From Deltaproteobacteria bacterium (GTDB lineage: Bacteria; Desulfobacterota; Dissulfuribacteria; Dissulfuribacterales; UBA3076): 36,393 bases of DNA. The stretch lies in assembly GCA_011042225.1 (NCBI GenBank), contig DQXT01000111.1:1-36393 (forward strand), read 5' to 3'. Below are positions 19,546 to 28,977 of the stretch, piece by piece (position 1 is the first letter of the stretch; each line of letters starts with the position of its first letter). Made by a program: the position numbers and the translations under genes. The notes beneath the pieces are model-generated. The model was not told where the DNA came from and made no database searches. It saw nothing but the letters and a program-made list of their open reading frames with translations.

Positions 19546-21965
19546 CAGTTCCTCAGACTTGCCTTAAAGGATTGAAGAATAGAGCTGACAACTGGATCAT
19601 GGACTTCTGAAACTTCACGATCTGAAAGTGTATGGTCGAAGGCCCTGTATGTAAAGCGCATGCCTATACTTTTTGATCCTTCCGGAACAGGTTTCCCTCT
19701 GTAAACATCAAATATCCTGACTTCTTCAAGAAGATCCAGGCCCTGGCTGGAAATATATTCCAAGAGATCTTGAGCCGAAAGCCTGTCAGGGACAATTACC
19801 GCGATATCTCTTTCCACAGCAGGATACTTGGCAAGGGGAGTAAATTTAAGTTGTTTTGACGCGGCTGTTTCTAAAGCAGTAAACGAGAGTTCAAATATAA
19901 ATACCGGTCCGTCTATATCCCAAAATTCCAAAACATCGGGATCGATTTGACCAAAGCTGCCCAAGACTTGATTTTCTTTACATACTATACTGGCTGAAGT
20001 CCCCTGCAGATAAAAAGGAACATCCGCGTTCTTTAATAGGGTTTTCCACCCTGATATTCCAAGGGCCTGAAACAGACCTTGCAGTACTCCTTTTAAATCA
20101 AAGAGATCCACTTGCTCACTAGGCCATGACCATGATTCGGGATAACGTGCTCCTGTATACAGGCCGACTATTTCCTGTTCTTCAAAGGGGAGTTCGCCTG
20201 CTTCCCTTGCATAAAATACAGTGCCAATCTCAAAAAGTCCAAGGTCCATGTTGCGCCTCGACTGATTTCTGGCTACTGTCTCCATAAGTGAGGGGATAAT
20301 ACTGGTTCTCATTACTGATTGATCGTCGTTTAAAGGGTTCTGCACATTCAGCATTCGCATCCTTGGATCATTTTTATCCAGGCCCAAGACCTTTATTTCC
20401 GCTGGTGACATAAAACTATACGAGATTACCTCTGTCATGCCCTGAGATGTGAGTATACTTCTTATCCTTTCAACAAGTTCTTGAGATGGATACGGAGCCC
20501 TGGTTGCAATTCCCGCGCGGGGTACATGAGTCGGTATATCAGGAAAGCCATAGAGTCGGGCTATTTCTTCTACAAGATCTACCTCTTCTTTCAGATCGAG
20601 ACGGTATGTGGGTACCGTCCCTTTTATTTTTTGATCATCAATATGGTCTAGTTCAATACCGATCCTTTTAAGAAATTGGGCTATCTGTCCGGTCTCAAGC
20701 CCTGTACCGAGTAGTCTGTTGACCCTTTCTGGACGAAGAGCCAGATATCCAGGTTTATATGGTTTTGGATAAATATCCTTAATCTCCCCAACCATACGGC
20801 CGCCGGTTATCCGACTAACGAGTTCCACTGTCCTGTAAAGCGCACTTAATACGCCTTCCGGGTCAACTCCCCGCTCAAACCGGTACGAGGACTCTGTAAT
20901 CGTTCTAAGAACCTTTGACGTCCTTCTTACTTGCATTGGAATAAACCAGGCGCTTTCAAGGAGTATACGTCTCGTATCATCATTGACTTCGGTTTCGGCT
21001 CCACCCATGACACCGGCTACCGCTACCGGTCTCTCTGCATCCGCAATAACCAGCATGTCCGGACGGATTTCTCTGTGTTTTCCGTCAATGGTCTTTATTT
21101 TTTCTCCGGGCCTTGCTGCCCTGACTTCAATAACCGGCCCTGCCAAACTATCAAGATCAAAGGCATGGAGCGGTTGCCCCCGTTCGATCAGTACGTAGTT
21201 TGTCACATCCACTACATTATTTATCGGCCTGATTCCACTGGCCTGTAATCTCATGGCCATCCAGTGAGGGGAAGGACCGATCTGGACCCCTTCCATTACG
21301 GCAGCTGTATATCTGCCGCACAGCTCAGGGAGCTTTATGGAAATGGGGATCTGTTGATTTGGGGATCTGTTGATTTGGGGATCTGTTGATTGAGGGATTG
21401 TCAAAGGGATGCCGTATATGGCGGATACTTCTCTGGCGACTCCCAGGACGCTGAGACAGTCAGGACGGTTTGGAGTAACGGCGATATCCAGGATCCAGTC
21501 GCTCAATCCCATAAAATCTATAAGGGATTTACCCGGCTCGCATCCGGAGGCGGGTTTCAGTTTAAGGATTCCTGTTTTGTCTTCACCGATACCAAGTTCA
21601 GCCTCTGAACAAAGCATTCCATCAGAAAGTATTCCATAGACGTTAGAAGATTTCACGGTCGTACCGTCGGACAACACGGTTCCGGGCCTTGCCAACGCTG
21701 TCAACATCCCTTTTTCTACATTGGCTGCCCCACAGACTACGTCAAATTCCTGTTCACCTGTTGTTACCGTGCAAACTTTCAAATGCGACGCATGGGAGTG
21801 AGTGACGATCTTCTTGACCGCGCATATGGTGACCGGGGTCAGACCTTTGTAGAAATACTCCACCTCTTCTACTTCAAGGCCTTTCATGGTGAGATCTTCC
21901 GCCAGCGTCTCTACAGGCACGGTAAAATGTACAAATTCTTTGAGCCAGGAGGTCAGGATTAGCAT
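19545..21965 (-). CDS. pheT: Phenylalanyl-tRNA synthetase beta subunit
   Basis: 806 aa; VTPNRPDCLSVLGVAREV, NNVVDVTNYVL, FDVYRGKPVPEGSKSIGMRFTYRAFDHTLSDREV. Confidence 0.97.
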   Translation of the reverse strand: MLILTSWLKEFVHFTVPVETLAEDLTMKGLEVEEVEYFYKGLTPVTICAVKKIVTHSHASHLKVCTVTTGEQEFDVVCGAANVEKGMLTALARPGTVLSDGTTVKSSNVYGILSDGMLCSEAELGIGEDKTGILKLKPASGCEPGKSLIDFMGLSDWILDIAVTPNRPDCLSVLGVAREVSAIYGIPLTIPQSTDPQINRSPNQQIPISIKLPELCGRYTAAVMEGVQIGPSPHWMAMRLQASGIRPINNVVDVTNYVLIERGQPLHAFDLDSLAGPVIEVRAARPGEKIKTIDGKHREIRPDMLVIADAERPVAVAGVMGGAETEVNDDTRRILLESAWFIPMQVRRTSKVLRTITESSYRFERGVDPEGVLSALYRTVELVSRITGGRMVGEIKDIYPKPYKPGYLALRPERVNRLLGTGLETGQIAQFLKRIGIELDHIDDQKIKGTVPTYRLDLKEEVDLVEEIARLYGFPDIPTHVPRAGIATRAPYPSQELVERIRSILTSQGMTEVISYSFMSPAEIKVLGLDKNDPRMRMLNVQNPLNDDQSVMRTSIIPSLMETVARNQSRRNMDLGLFEIGTVFYAREAGELPFEEQEIVGLYTGARYPESWSWPSEQVDLFDLKGVLQGLFQALGISGWKTLLKNADVPFYLQGTSASIVCKENQVLGSFGQIDPDVLEFWDIDGPVFIFELSFTALETAASKQLKFTPLAKYPAVERDIAVIVPDRLSAQDLLEYISSQGLDLLEEVRIFDVYRGKPVPEGSKSIGMRFTYRAFDHTLSDREVSEVHDPVVSSILQSFKASLRN
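21345..21391. repeat. Three tandem 16-bp units (GGGGATCTGTTGATTT) inside pheT
   Basis: 21345-21360 and 21361-21376 identical; 21377-21391 matches the first 15 nt. Confidence 0.95.
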
Positions 21966-21981
21966 AAGATTCTTTTGTTAA

Positions 21982-22992
21982 TCAAAATTGATGGAGAAAA
22001 CGTAGGTCGTTATCATAAAAAAGACGGATATCGTCAATACCGAATTTGAGCATTGCGATTCTTTCTACTCCAAGGCCGAATGCGAAGCCGCTAAATTCTT
22101 CGGTATCATAACCCACGTGCCTGAATACCTCTGGATGCACCATGCCGGCCCCCAGCACTTCCAGCCAGCCGGTCTGAGAACATATTCTGCAGCCCTTGCC
22201 CTTGCATATGACGCACTGAATGTCTATTTCCGCGCTGGGCTCCGTAAACGGAAAGAAGCTCGGTCTGAAACGTACCAAGGTATTCGAATCAAATATCTGT
22301 TGGACAAAGGCGGTCAATACCCCTTTGAGTCCTGCAAAGGAGACATCCCTGTCCACCATAAGACCTTCTACTTGGTGGAACATCGGGGTATGGGTTATAT
22401 CCGAGTCGCACCTGTACACCTTGCCCGGTGCAATTACACGAATCGGCGGCTGTTGCCTTTCCATGGCGCGGATCTGTATCGGGGAGGTGTGAGTTCGAAG
22501 CAGGACCTTGTCGTCAATATAAAAAGTGTCCTGCATGTCTCTGGCAGGATGATCGGGAGGAATATTCAGGGCCTCAAAGTTATAAAAGTCAAGTTCTACT
22601 TCAGGACCCTGGACCACGATAAAGCCCATCCTCTCAAATACAGCACATATTTGATTCATCACCTGTGTGATGGGATGTAATCTGCCAAGCCGTCTTTGCC
22701 TTCCTGGAAGTGTAGGATCCAGTCCTGGAATAAAGGTGCTGACATGGACGTCCTTTAACGCCTTCTTGCGGGCATTGATAGCTGCCTCTAGATCCTTTTT
22801 GAGCCTGTTGGCCAGTAGCCCGACCTTTGGACGTTCTTCGGCAGAAAGCTTTCCTATGGCCTTTAAGACCAGAGTCACTTCCCCTTTACGGCCAAGGACC
22901 CTGACTTTTATATTTTCAAGATCTTTATCGCTGGACGCTGATTTTATGGCCTCAAGGGCCTGAGACCTGATTTCCTCTAGGCGCTCCTGCAT
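21982..22992 (-). CDS. pheS: Phenylalanyl-tRNA synthetase alpha subunit
   Basis: FYNFEALNIPPDHPARDMQDTFYI; LRTHTSPIQIRAM; FGLGVERIAMLKFGIDDIR. Confidence 0.97.
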   Translation of the reverse strand: MQERLEEIRSQALEAIKSASSDKDLENIKVRVLGRKGEVTLVLKAIGKLSAEERPKVGLLANRLKKDLEAAINARKKALKDVHVSTFIPGLDPTLPGRQRRLGRLHPITQVMNQICAVFERMGFIVVQGPEVELDFYNFEALNIPPDHPARDMQDTFYIDDKVLLRTHTSPIQIRAMERQQPPIRVIAPGKVYRCDSDITHTPMFHQVEGLMVDRDVSFAGLKGVLTAFVQQIFDSNTLVRFRPSFFPFTEPSAEIDIQCVICKGKGCRICSQTGWLEVLGAGMVHPEVFRHVGYDTEEFSGFAFGLGVERIAMLKFGIDDIRLFYDNDLRFLHQF

Positions 22993-23007
22993 ATATTCGG
23001 TTCTTTA

Positions 23008-23358
23008 TCAGGCGCCCTTTGCCGTTTCTACAAGAGAGGAAAAGGCATTTAAATCTGTTACTGCAATATCGGCGAGCATTTTTCGGTCTATCGCAATCCC
23101 TGCCTTGGTAATACCTTTAATAAAGCGGCTGTAGGAAATGCCATTCAGCCTGCAGGCCGCGTTAATGCGGATTATCCACAAGCGACGAAACATGCGTTTT
23201 TTGGTCTTGCGATCTCTGTAGGCATAGCAAAGTCCCTTTTCCACAGTCTCCTTTGCCTGTTTGAAACAGAGGCGTCTGGCACCTCTGTATCCTTTGGCCA
23301 TATTGAGTATCTTTTTGCGACGACGATGGGCCTTAAAGCCCCTTGTAACCCGTGGCAT
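23008..23358 (-). CDS. rplT: 50S ribosomal protein L20
   Basis: [29 protein letters not shown]. Confidence 0.98.
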   Translation of the reverse strand: MPRVTRGFKAHRRRKKILNMAKGYRGARRLCFKQAKETVEKGLCYAYRDRKTKKRMFRRLWIIRINAACRLNGISYSRFIKGITKAGIAIDRKMLADIAVTDLNAFSSLVETAKGA

Positions 23359-23399
23359 TTTTTTAAGCTCCTTTTAGGTCAAAATTTATGCTGAGCGCA

Positions 23400-23597
23400 T
23401 CAGATAAAAGGCATCATCCGCCTAATTGATTTGACCCTTGCTTCAGAAATCTCAACGTCTTTTCTAAGGTCCCTTTTGCGTTTACGTGTCTTGGAGGTCA
23501 AAAGATGGCTCGAACCCGCCTTTCTGTACATAAACTTCCCGGTCCCCGTCTTTTTGAAGCGCTTTGCGGCAGCGCGTCTGGTCTTTATCTTTGGCAT
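23400..23597 (-). CDS. rpmI: 50S ribosomal protein L35
   Basis: [42 protein letters not shown]. Confidence 0.98.
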   Translation of the reverse strand: MPKIKTRRAAAKRFKKTGTGKFMYRKAGSSHLLTSKTRKRKRDLRKDVEISEARVKSIRRMMPFI

Positions 23598-23706
23598 AAT
23601 TATTTATCCTTAATAATCTGCTGAAAAATCGCAGGCGGCCCAAAGGCCGTACTAATCCCCTGTAAATTATACAAACATTAATAAATAAACCCATAAGGGT
23701 TTCAGG

Positions 23707-24225
23707 TCAATCTTTTCTGGGAGCAAGTATTGTGTGCATTAACGGACCTTGCTTGACAGGAACGTTCTCAGAGACGGCAATATCGGTCATCTCCTCCACA
23801 ATTTGTTTTAATAAGGTATATCCCAATTCAGGGTGGGCGTTTTCCCGGCCTCTAAACCTCACAGTAACCTTTACTTTATTCCCGGCGCCAATGAACTGCC
23901 TTATTCGTCTCTTTTTTACATCGAGATCATGCACATCCGTTCTTGGACGCATTTTGATCTCTTTAACTTGAATAATGGTCTGTTTTTTCCGGGCCTCCTG
24001 AGCCTTTTTGCTCTGCTCATACTTGAACTTTCCGTAGTCCATAATACGGCAGACCGGTGGCTCGGCATTCGGGGCCACCTCTACCAGATCTAATCCCACA
24101 GCTTCCGCTTTTGCCAAGGCTTCATCCAGAGTTACTACTCCGAGCTGCTTTCCGTCCTCACTCACGAGGCGTATTTCCTTGGCCCTGATCCTATAGTTTA
24201 CATTGACTGGAATTTCTCTTGCGAT
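23707..24225 (-). CDS. infC: Translation initiation factor IF-3, probable AUC start
   Basis: Track begins at internal GTG (MSEDGKQLGVV). Upstream in-frame codons read ATC GCA AGA GAA ATT CCA GTC AAT GTA AAC TAT AGG ATC AGG GCC AAG GAA ATA CGC CTC, giving IAREIPVNVNYRIRAKEIRL, the conserved IF3 N-terminus, preceded by GGGGGTGTAGT. Confidence 0.9.
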   Translation of the reverse strand: MAREIPVNVNYRIRAKEIRLVSEDGKQLGVVTLDEALAKAEAVGLDLVEVAPNAEPPVCRIMDYGKFKYEQSKKAQEARKKQTIIQVKEIKMRPRTDVHDLDVKKRRIRQFIGAGNKVKVTVRFRGRENAHPELGYTLLKQIVEEMTDIAVSENVPVKQGPLMHTILAPRKD

Positions 24226-24352
24226 ACTACACCCCCACTGTTTTTCAAGTTAATACCCTTTGACCGAGTTAAAAAATCTCTGACACTGATCAGACTGCTC
24301 TAGTTCTGTATGCACATTTTTCTAAAAAGTACATTTTTATACTATTAACTTG

Positions 24353-26302
24353 TCAACAAATAAAGACTTCCCTGCATTCTTTTTGCACCATAGCGATAAA
24401 ATCATTAACAGACATAGCCGTCAGTTTCCGGCCTTTTTGAGTACGAGGACTTACGGTCATGTCAATTATTTCCTGATCGCCGATTACCAACATGTAAGGG
24501 ATCTTGTCAAGTTGGGCCTCCCGGATCTTTTTGCCCAGCTTTTCATTTTTGAGATCGGCTTTTGTCCTGATACCTGCAGTCCTGAGTTTTTTGACAACTG
24601 ATCCAGCCCACTTGTTCTGTCTGTCGGTGACGGTTATAACAATGGCCTGAACAGGGGCCAGCCAGAGAGGAAAGGCCCCTGCATAGTGTTCGATCAGTAC
24701 ACCGAAGAACCGCTCCAAGGAGCCAAGCAGGGCCCTGTGTACCATGATCGGTGTATGGGGCCGGCTGTCTTCTCCTATATAACGTACATCAAATCTCTCA
24801 GGGAGGTTAAAGTCAACCTGTATGGTCGAACACTGCCATGAACGATCCAGACAATCTTTGATTTTTATATCGATCTTGGGACCATAAAACACGCCTTCAC
24901 CAGGATCTATTTCATAGGTCAATCCCTGCTTCTCAAGTGCCTGCCTGAGTGCGTCGGTTGCACGCTCCCAATTTTCGTCCGAGCCTACATATTTGTCGGG
25001 ACGGGTGGAGAGATAGATTTCATATCGCTTGAAGCCAAATACCCTCAGGACATATAGAGTTAAATCCAGAATTTCATGAATTTCCTCGTTGAGTTGATCC
25101 GGTCGGCAAAAGACATGTCCGTCGTCCTGGGTAAATCCTCTGACCCTCATGAGTCCGTGCAGGGTACCTGTCCTTTCATAGCGATAGACAGTACCGAGTT
25201 CGCACCAGCGCAAGGGAAGTTCCCTGTAACTACGTATCTGTGATTTGTAGATCGCTATGTGAAAGGGGCAGTTCATTGGTCTTAACTGATAGGCCACTTG
25301 GTCGATTTCCATGGGGAGATACATGTTCTCAGTGTAGAAATCCAGATGGCCGCTGGTCTTCCAGAGGTCCCTGCGGGCAATATGAGGAGTAAAGAGTAGG
25401 TCGTAATCCCTCCGGAAGTGCTCATTTCGCCAGAAATCCTCAATTATCTTGCGGATAATGCCCCCCTTGGGGTGCCATAGTATAAGCCCTGGGCCGATTT
25501 CTTCATGTATGGAAAAAAGGTCCAGATCTCTGCCAAGACGACGGTGATCCCGTTTTTTGGCCTCTTCCAGACGATTCAGGTGTTCTTTTAGAGATTTTTT
25601 ATCAAAAAAGGCCGTTCCGTATATACGCTGGAGCATCGGCCGGGTCTCATCTCCCTTCCAGTATGCCCCTGCAAGGCTGTTTAGCTTAAAGGCCTTCAAG
25701 TGACCCGTGTGGGGAAGATGAGGCCCTTTGCATAGATCTATGAATTCTCCCTGGCTGTAAATTGAGACCGTTTTTACCCCTTGATCATCAAGTTCATCCA
25801 GTATTTCTAGTTTATATCTCTCACCAAGCTTCTCAAATCGTTTTTTTGCCTCATCCAGGGATATATTTTCTCTTGTTATGTCTTGAGACCTCTTTACGAT
25901 TTCCTTCATCCTGGCCTCTATCTTTCCCAGGTCTTCAGGGGTAAAGGGCCTTTGGTAATCAAAATCATAGTAAAACCCATTTTCTATTGCCGGTCCTATA
26001 CCTAATTGTATATCTTGGAAAAGCTCCTTAACGGCCTGGGCCATAATATGTGATGCAGTATGCCTTAAAACTTCAAGGCTATTATCATCTCCGGGTAATA
26101 TAGCCTCTATTCTGCAGTCATGTGTAAGAGGTGTGGAAAGGTCTTTTAATTCCCCGTCAATTCGGACAAGAATCGTCTTTTTTTGCTTACTCTTACTGAG
26201 TACGCCGGACAGGAATTCAGAAGCAGGAGTCCCGTCTTTAATCCGCTCTATGTTTCCGCCATTAAAATTTATAGTGATGACATGTGTTTCAGTCTCTGCC
26301 AT
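24353..26302 (-). CDS. thrS: Threonyl-tRNA synthetase
   Basis: 649 aa; TGS domain, HTASHIMAQAVKELF, RPMNCPFHIAIYKS, YERTGTLHGLMRVRGFTQDDGHVFC. Confidence 0.98.
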   Translation of the reverse strand: MAETETHVITINFNGGNIERIKDGTPASEFLSGVLSKSKQKKTILVRIDGELKDLSTPLTHDCRIEAILPGDDNSLEVLRHTASHIMAQAVKELFQDIQLGIGPAIENGFYYDFDYQRPFTPEDLGKIEARMKEIVKRSQDITRENISLDEAKKRFEKLGERYKLEILDELDDQGVKTVSIYSQGEFIDLCKGPHLPHTGHLKAFKLNSLAGAYWKGDETRPMLQRIYGTAFFDKKSLKEHLNRLEEAKKRDHRRLGRDLDLFSIHEEIGPGLILWHPKGGIIRKIIEDFWRNEHFRRDYDLLFTPHIARRDLWKTSGHLDFYTENMYLPMEIDQVAYQLRPMNCPFHIAIYKSQIRSYRELPLRWCELGTVYRYERTGTLHGLMRVRGFTQDDGHVFCRPDQLNEEIHEILDLTLYVLRVFGFKRYEIYLSTRPDKYVGSDENWERATDALRQALEKQGLTYEIDPGEGVFYGPKIDIKIKDCLDRSWQCSTIQVDFNLPERFDVRYIGEDSRPHTPIMVHRALLGSLERFFGVLIEHYAGAFPLWLAPVQAIVITVTDRQNKWAGSVVKKLRTAGIRTKADLKNEKLGKKIREAQLDKIPYMLVIGDQEIIDMTVSPRTQKGRKLTAMSVNDFIAMVQKECREVFIC

Positions 26303-26319
26303 TAGTCTCTCTTCAAAGC

Positions 26320-26366
26320 AAAAAAGGCATCTTTGACCCTTGGTGTGGGCAAAAAAGATGCCTTTT
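26320..26366 (-). terminator. Terminator/attenuator-like hairpin between tRNA-Val and thrS
   Basis: Minus strand AAAAGGCATC...GATGCCTTTTTT; inner TTTG/CAAA and CC/GG pairings possible; T-run ends 17 nt before the thrS ATG. Confidence 0.75.
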
Positions 26367-26396
26367 AAAAGTCATAGGAGGACAGAAAATGGATAT

Positions 26397-26471
26397 TGGT
26401 AGGCGCGGGCGGGATCGAACCGCCGACTTCTACCGCGTCAAGGTAGCGCTCTCCCCCTGAGCTACGCGCCT
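26397..26471 (-). tRNA. tRNA-Val (GAC)
   Basis: Minus strand AGGCGCGTAGCTCAGGGGGAGAGCGCTACCTTGACGCGGTAGAAGTCGGCGGTTCGATCCCGCCCGCGCCTACCA; acceptor AGGCGCG/CGCGCCT, anticodon loop TTGACGC, encoded CCA. Confidence 0.95.
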
Positions 26472-26739
26472 TCCCACGGTTATTTAAAATTATACAAAAA
26501 TTTGTCCTCAAGGCGTTAAAGTTGATAACAAGATTGGCCGGAGGTGTCAAGGTAATTGCGCAGGGAGAATCAGGTGCTGAGTCAACAAAGATATCCAATA
26601 AACAAAAGTAATTGGAGGAAATATAGTTTCAAAATAAGTACTATTTTATAAGCCCTTGACCCGGGCTCAAGCTGTCCATAATTTATCTTTTAAAATCATC
26701 TATTTTTCAAAAGACTCGATAGATAATGGGGGATATATC

Positions 26740-27222
26740 ATGGAGAAAAGTCAATACGCCAGAATGGATAGGTTGGTTAAAGAGAAACGGCATGATACTT
26801 ACAGAGAGCCCGGCAAATGGACAGAGCCGACAATGTGTACTGAATGCAAGGCCCTTTTCATGGACGGACGGTGGTCCTGGAAAAAACCTCCGGTTGATTC
26901 CAACAAGGTGGTCTGCCCGGCCTGCAAGCGCATTGCCGACAACTATCCGGCGGGTCGCATAGAGATAAAAGGCCCTTTCTTTAAGAGGCACCGGGAAGAG
27001 ATTTTGAATCTCATGCGCAATGAGGAAGAACAGGAGAAGAGAGAACACCCAATGGAGAGGATCATGTCCGTTGTTGATGAAGAAGATTATACACTTGTAA
27101 CCACGACAGGGGTCCATATAGCACGTCGGATCGGAGATGCCCTTTCTAGGGCCTATCAGGGTGATCTTGATTTCCAGTATGGTGATGCGGAAAAAAGTAT
27201 AAGGGTCTATTGGCATCGATAG
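26740..27222 (+). CDS. BCAM0308-like protein (zinc-binding CxxC pairs)
   Basis: MEKSQYARMDRLVKEKRHDTYREPGKWTEPTMCTECKALFMDGRWSW...VVCPACKRIADNYPAGRIEIKG. Start moved from 26656 to ATG 26740 where the conserved region begins. Confidence 0.75.
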   Translation: MEKSQYARMDRLVKEKRHDTYREPGKWTEPTMCTECKALFMDGRWSWKKPPVDSNKVVCPACKRIADNYPAGRIEIKGPFFKRHREEILNLMRNEEEQEKREHPMERIMSVVDEEDYTLVTTTGVHIARRIGDALSRAYQGDLDFQYGDAEKSIRVYWHR

Positions 27223-27420
27223 CAGCATCAAAAGCAGTCTGATTAAATCCGTTAGGAGTTTGACTGGTCTAAGATACTTTAATTTGCTTGGAAGCTATTT
27301 ACGTCAAAGAGAAAAGAGTATTAAAACCTTCAAAAATGTGTTCGGCTCTCTTTGAATCAAGGAAGTAGAGACGGTCAGTTCTTCCCTAACCTTTATTCTG
27401 AAGGCGGAGTTAGTTGAGTT

Positions 27421-28977
27421 ATGGATAAGATTATTCCGGTTTTAATATTTATTGCAGGCGTTCTTTCAGGGGCTGGTCTTTTTTGGCTTTTTCATCGTGC
27501 TGAAATTACTCGGGTTCGGAGGCAATTGAGATTGGAATGCGAATCCGAGCGTATCGCCCTGAATGAAAGGGTCAATGCCAGAGATAAACAGCTCTATGAT
27601 CTCGAGGCCGTTCTTGAAAGGGTCAACAGTGAGACAAAGGACCTTCGAGATCAAATACATGCCGAATCCGAGAGACGGTCGGCTGCAGAGGAAAGGATCT
27701 CCCGCATTCCGGAACTGAAGGATTTATTGAGTACTAAAGAAGCAAGAATTTGCCGGCTTCAAGAGGAGAATACCCGACTTAAGACGCGATTATCGGAATT
27801 AGAGACCCATATTACAGATGAGAGAAAATCAATCCAAGAGAAGATGGATGTGTTAAACAATGCCCGGACAAACTTGGCTGATGCTTTTAAGGCCCTTTCC
27901 GCCGAAGCCCTGAGGAATAATAACCAGTCATTCATAGATCTTGCAAAGGCCACGCTTGAGAAATTTCAGATTGAGGCCCATGGCGACCTTAAACAGCGGC
28001 AAAAGGCAGTAGAAAATCTGGTTTTACCTGTCAGGGAGTCTTTATTAAAGGTGGACTATCAGATACAGGAGATAGAAAAGGCGAGAAAAGAGGCCTATGG
28101 CGGTCTGTCTGAGCAGGTAAGGTCACTGATTACCACACAGGAGAAACTTCAATCTGCAACAGGAAATCTGGTTAAGGCACTTCGCACCCCTTCTGTGCGC
28201 GGTCGTTGGGGTGAAATTCAGCTAAAGAGGGTTATCGAAATTGCCGGCATGTTGCCATACTGTGATTTCGTCGAGCAAAAGACAGTTACTGCCGGTGACT
28301 GCCATATCAGGCCTGACCTGATAGTCAACCTGCCAGGCGGGAAAAATGTGGTGGTCGATGCCAAGGCCCCGCTGCAGGCATATCTGGAGGCCATGGAGGC
28401 CAAAGATGACAGGACAAGACTGGAATACCTGAAGGACCATGCACGTCAGGTGAATGAACACATGAGGAAATTGAGTTCAAAGGCCTATTGGCAGCAGTTT
28501 GAGTCTACACCTGAGTTTGTAGTCATGTTTTTACCCGGGGAGAACTTCTTTAGCGCGGCCCTTGAACAGGATCCGGGATTAATTGAAAAGGGCGTAAAAG
28601 ACTGCACAATCCTTGCCACACCTACCACACTGATTGCCTTGCTCCGTGCTGTGGCATATGGATGGAGACAGGAGAAAATCGCAGAGAGCGCTCAGTCAAT
28701 AAGCAAGATCGGGAATGAACTCTATGAACGCCTTTGTGTCTTTACCGATCATTTTTCCGGAGTAGGTAAAGGACTGGATCGAGCCATAGAGAATTACAAC
28801 AGGGCAGCAGGTTCTTTGGAGAGTCGAGTACTGCCGGCGGCTCGGCGCTTTACGGAGCTTGGCATTGCTTCAAAAAGAGAAATTCCACCTGTGTCGCTTG
28901 TAGAAAGGTCGTCCAGGACGCTCCAGGCGACGGAGTTTGTTTGTGACCAAGGTACTGCAGAAAACGAGAAGGGGTGA
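27421..28977 (+). CDS. rmuC: DNA recombination protein RmuC
   Basis: N-terminal TM plus coiled coil; LRTPSVRGRWGEIQLKRVIEIAGM; VVDAKAPLQAYLEA; EFVVMFLPGENFFSAAL. Confidence 0.95.
   Translation: MDKIIPVLIFIAGVLSGAGLFWLFHRAEITRVRRQLRLECESERIALNERVNARDKQLYDLEAVLERVNSETKDLRDQIHAESERRSAAEERISRIPELKDLLSTKEARICRLQEENTRLKTRLSELETHITDERKSIQEKMDVLNNARTNLADAFKALSAEALRNNNQSFIDLAKATLEKFQIEAHGDLKQRQKAVENLVLPVRESLLKVDYQIQEIEKARKEAYGGLSEQVRSLITTQEKLQSATGNLVKALRTPSVRGRWGEIQLKRVIEIAGMLPYCDFVEQKTVTAGDCHIRPDLIVNLPGGKNVVVDAKAPLQAYLEAMEAKDDRTRLEYLKDHARQVNEHMRKLSSKAYWQQFESTPEFVVMFLPGENFFSAALEQDPGLIEKGVKDCTILATPTTLIALLRAVAYGWRQEKIAESAQSISKIGNELYERLCVFTDHFSGVGKGLDRAIENYNRAAGSLESRVLPAARRFTELGIASKREIPPVSLVERSSRTLQATEFVCDQGTAENEKG

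Noticed and set aside
22117-22680. 187-aa plus-strand ORF
   Set aside because: Antisense to pheS.
26707-27231. 174-aa minus-strand ORF
   Set aside because: Antisense to the BCAM0308-like gene, which has recognisable zinc-binding motifs.
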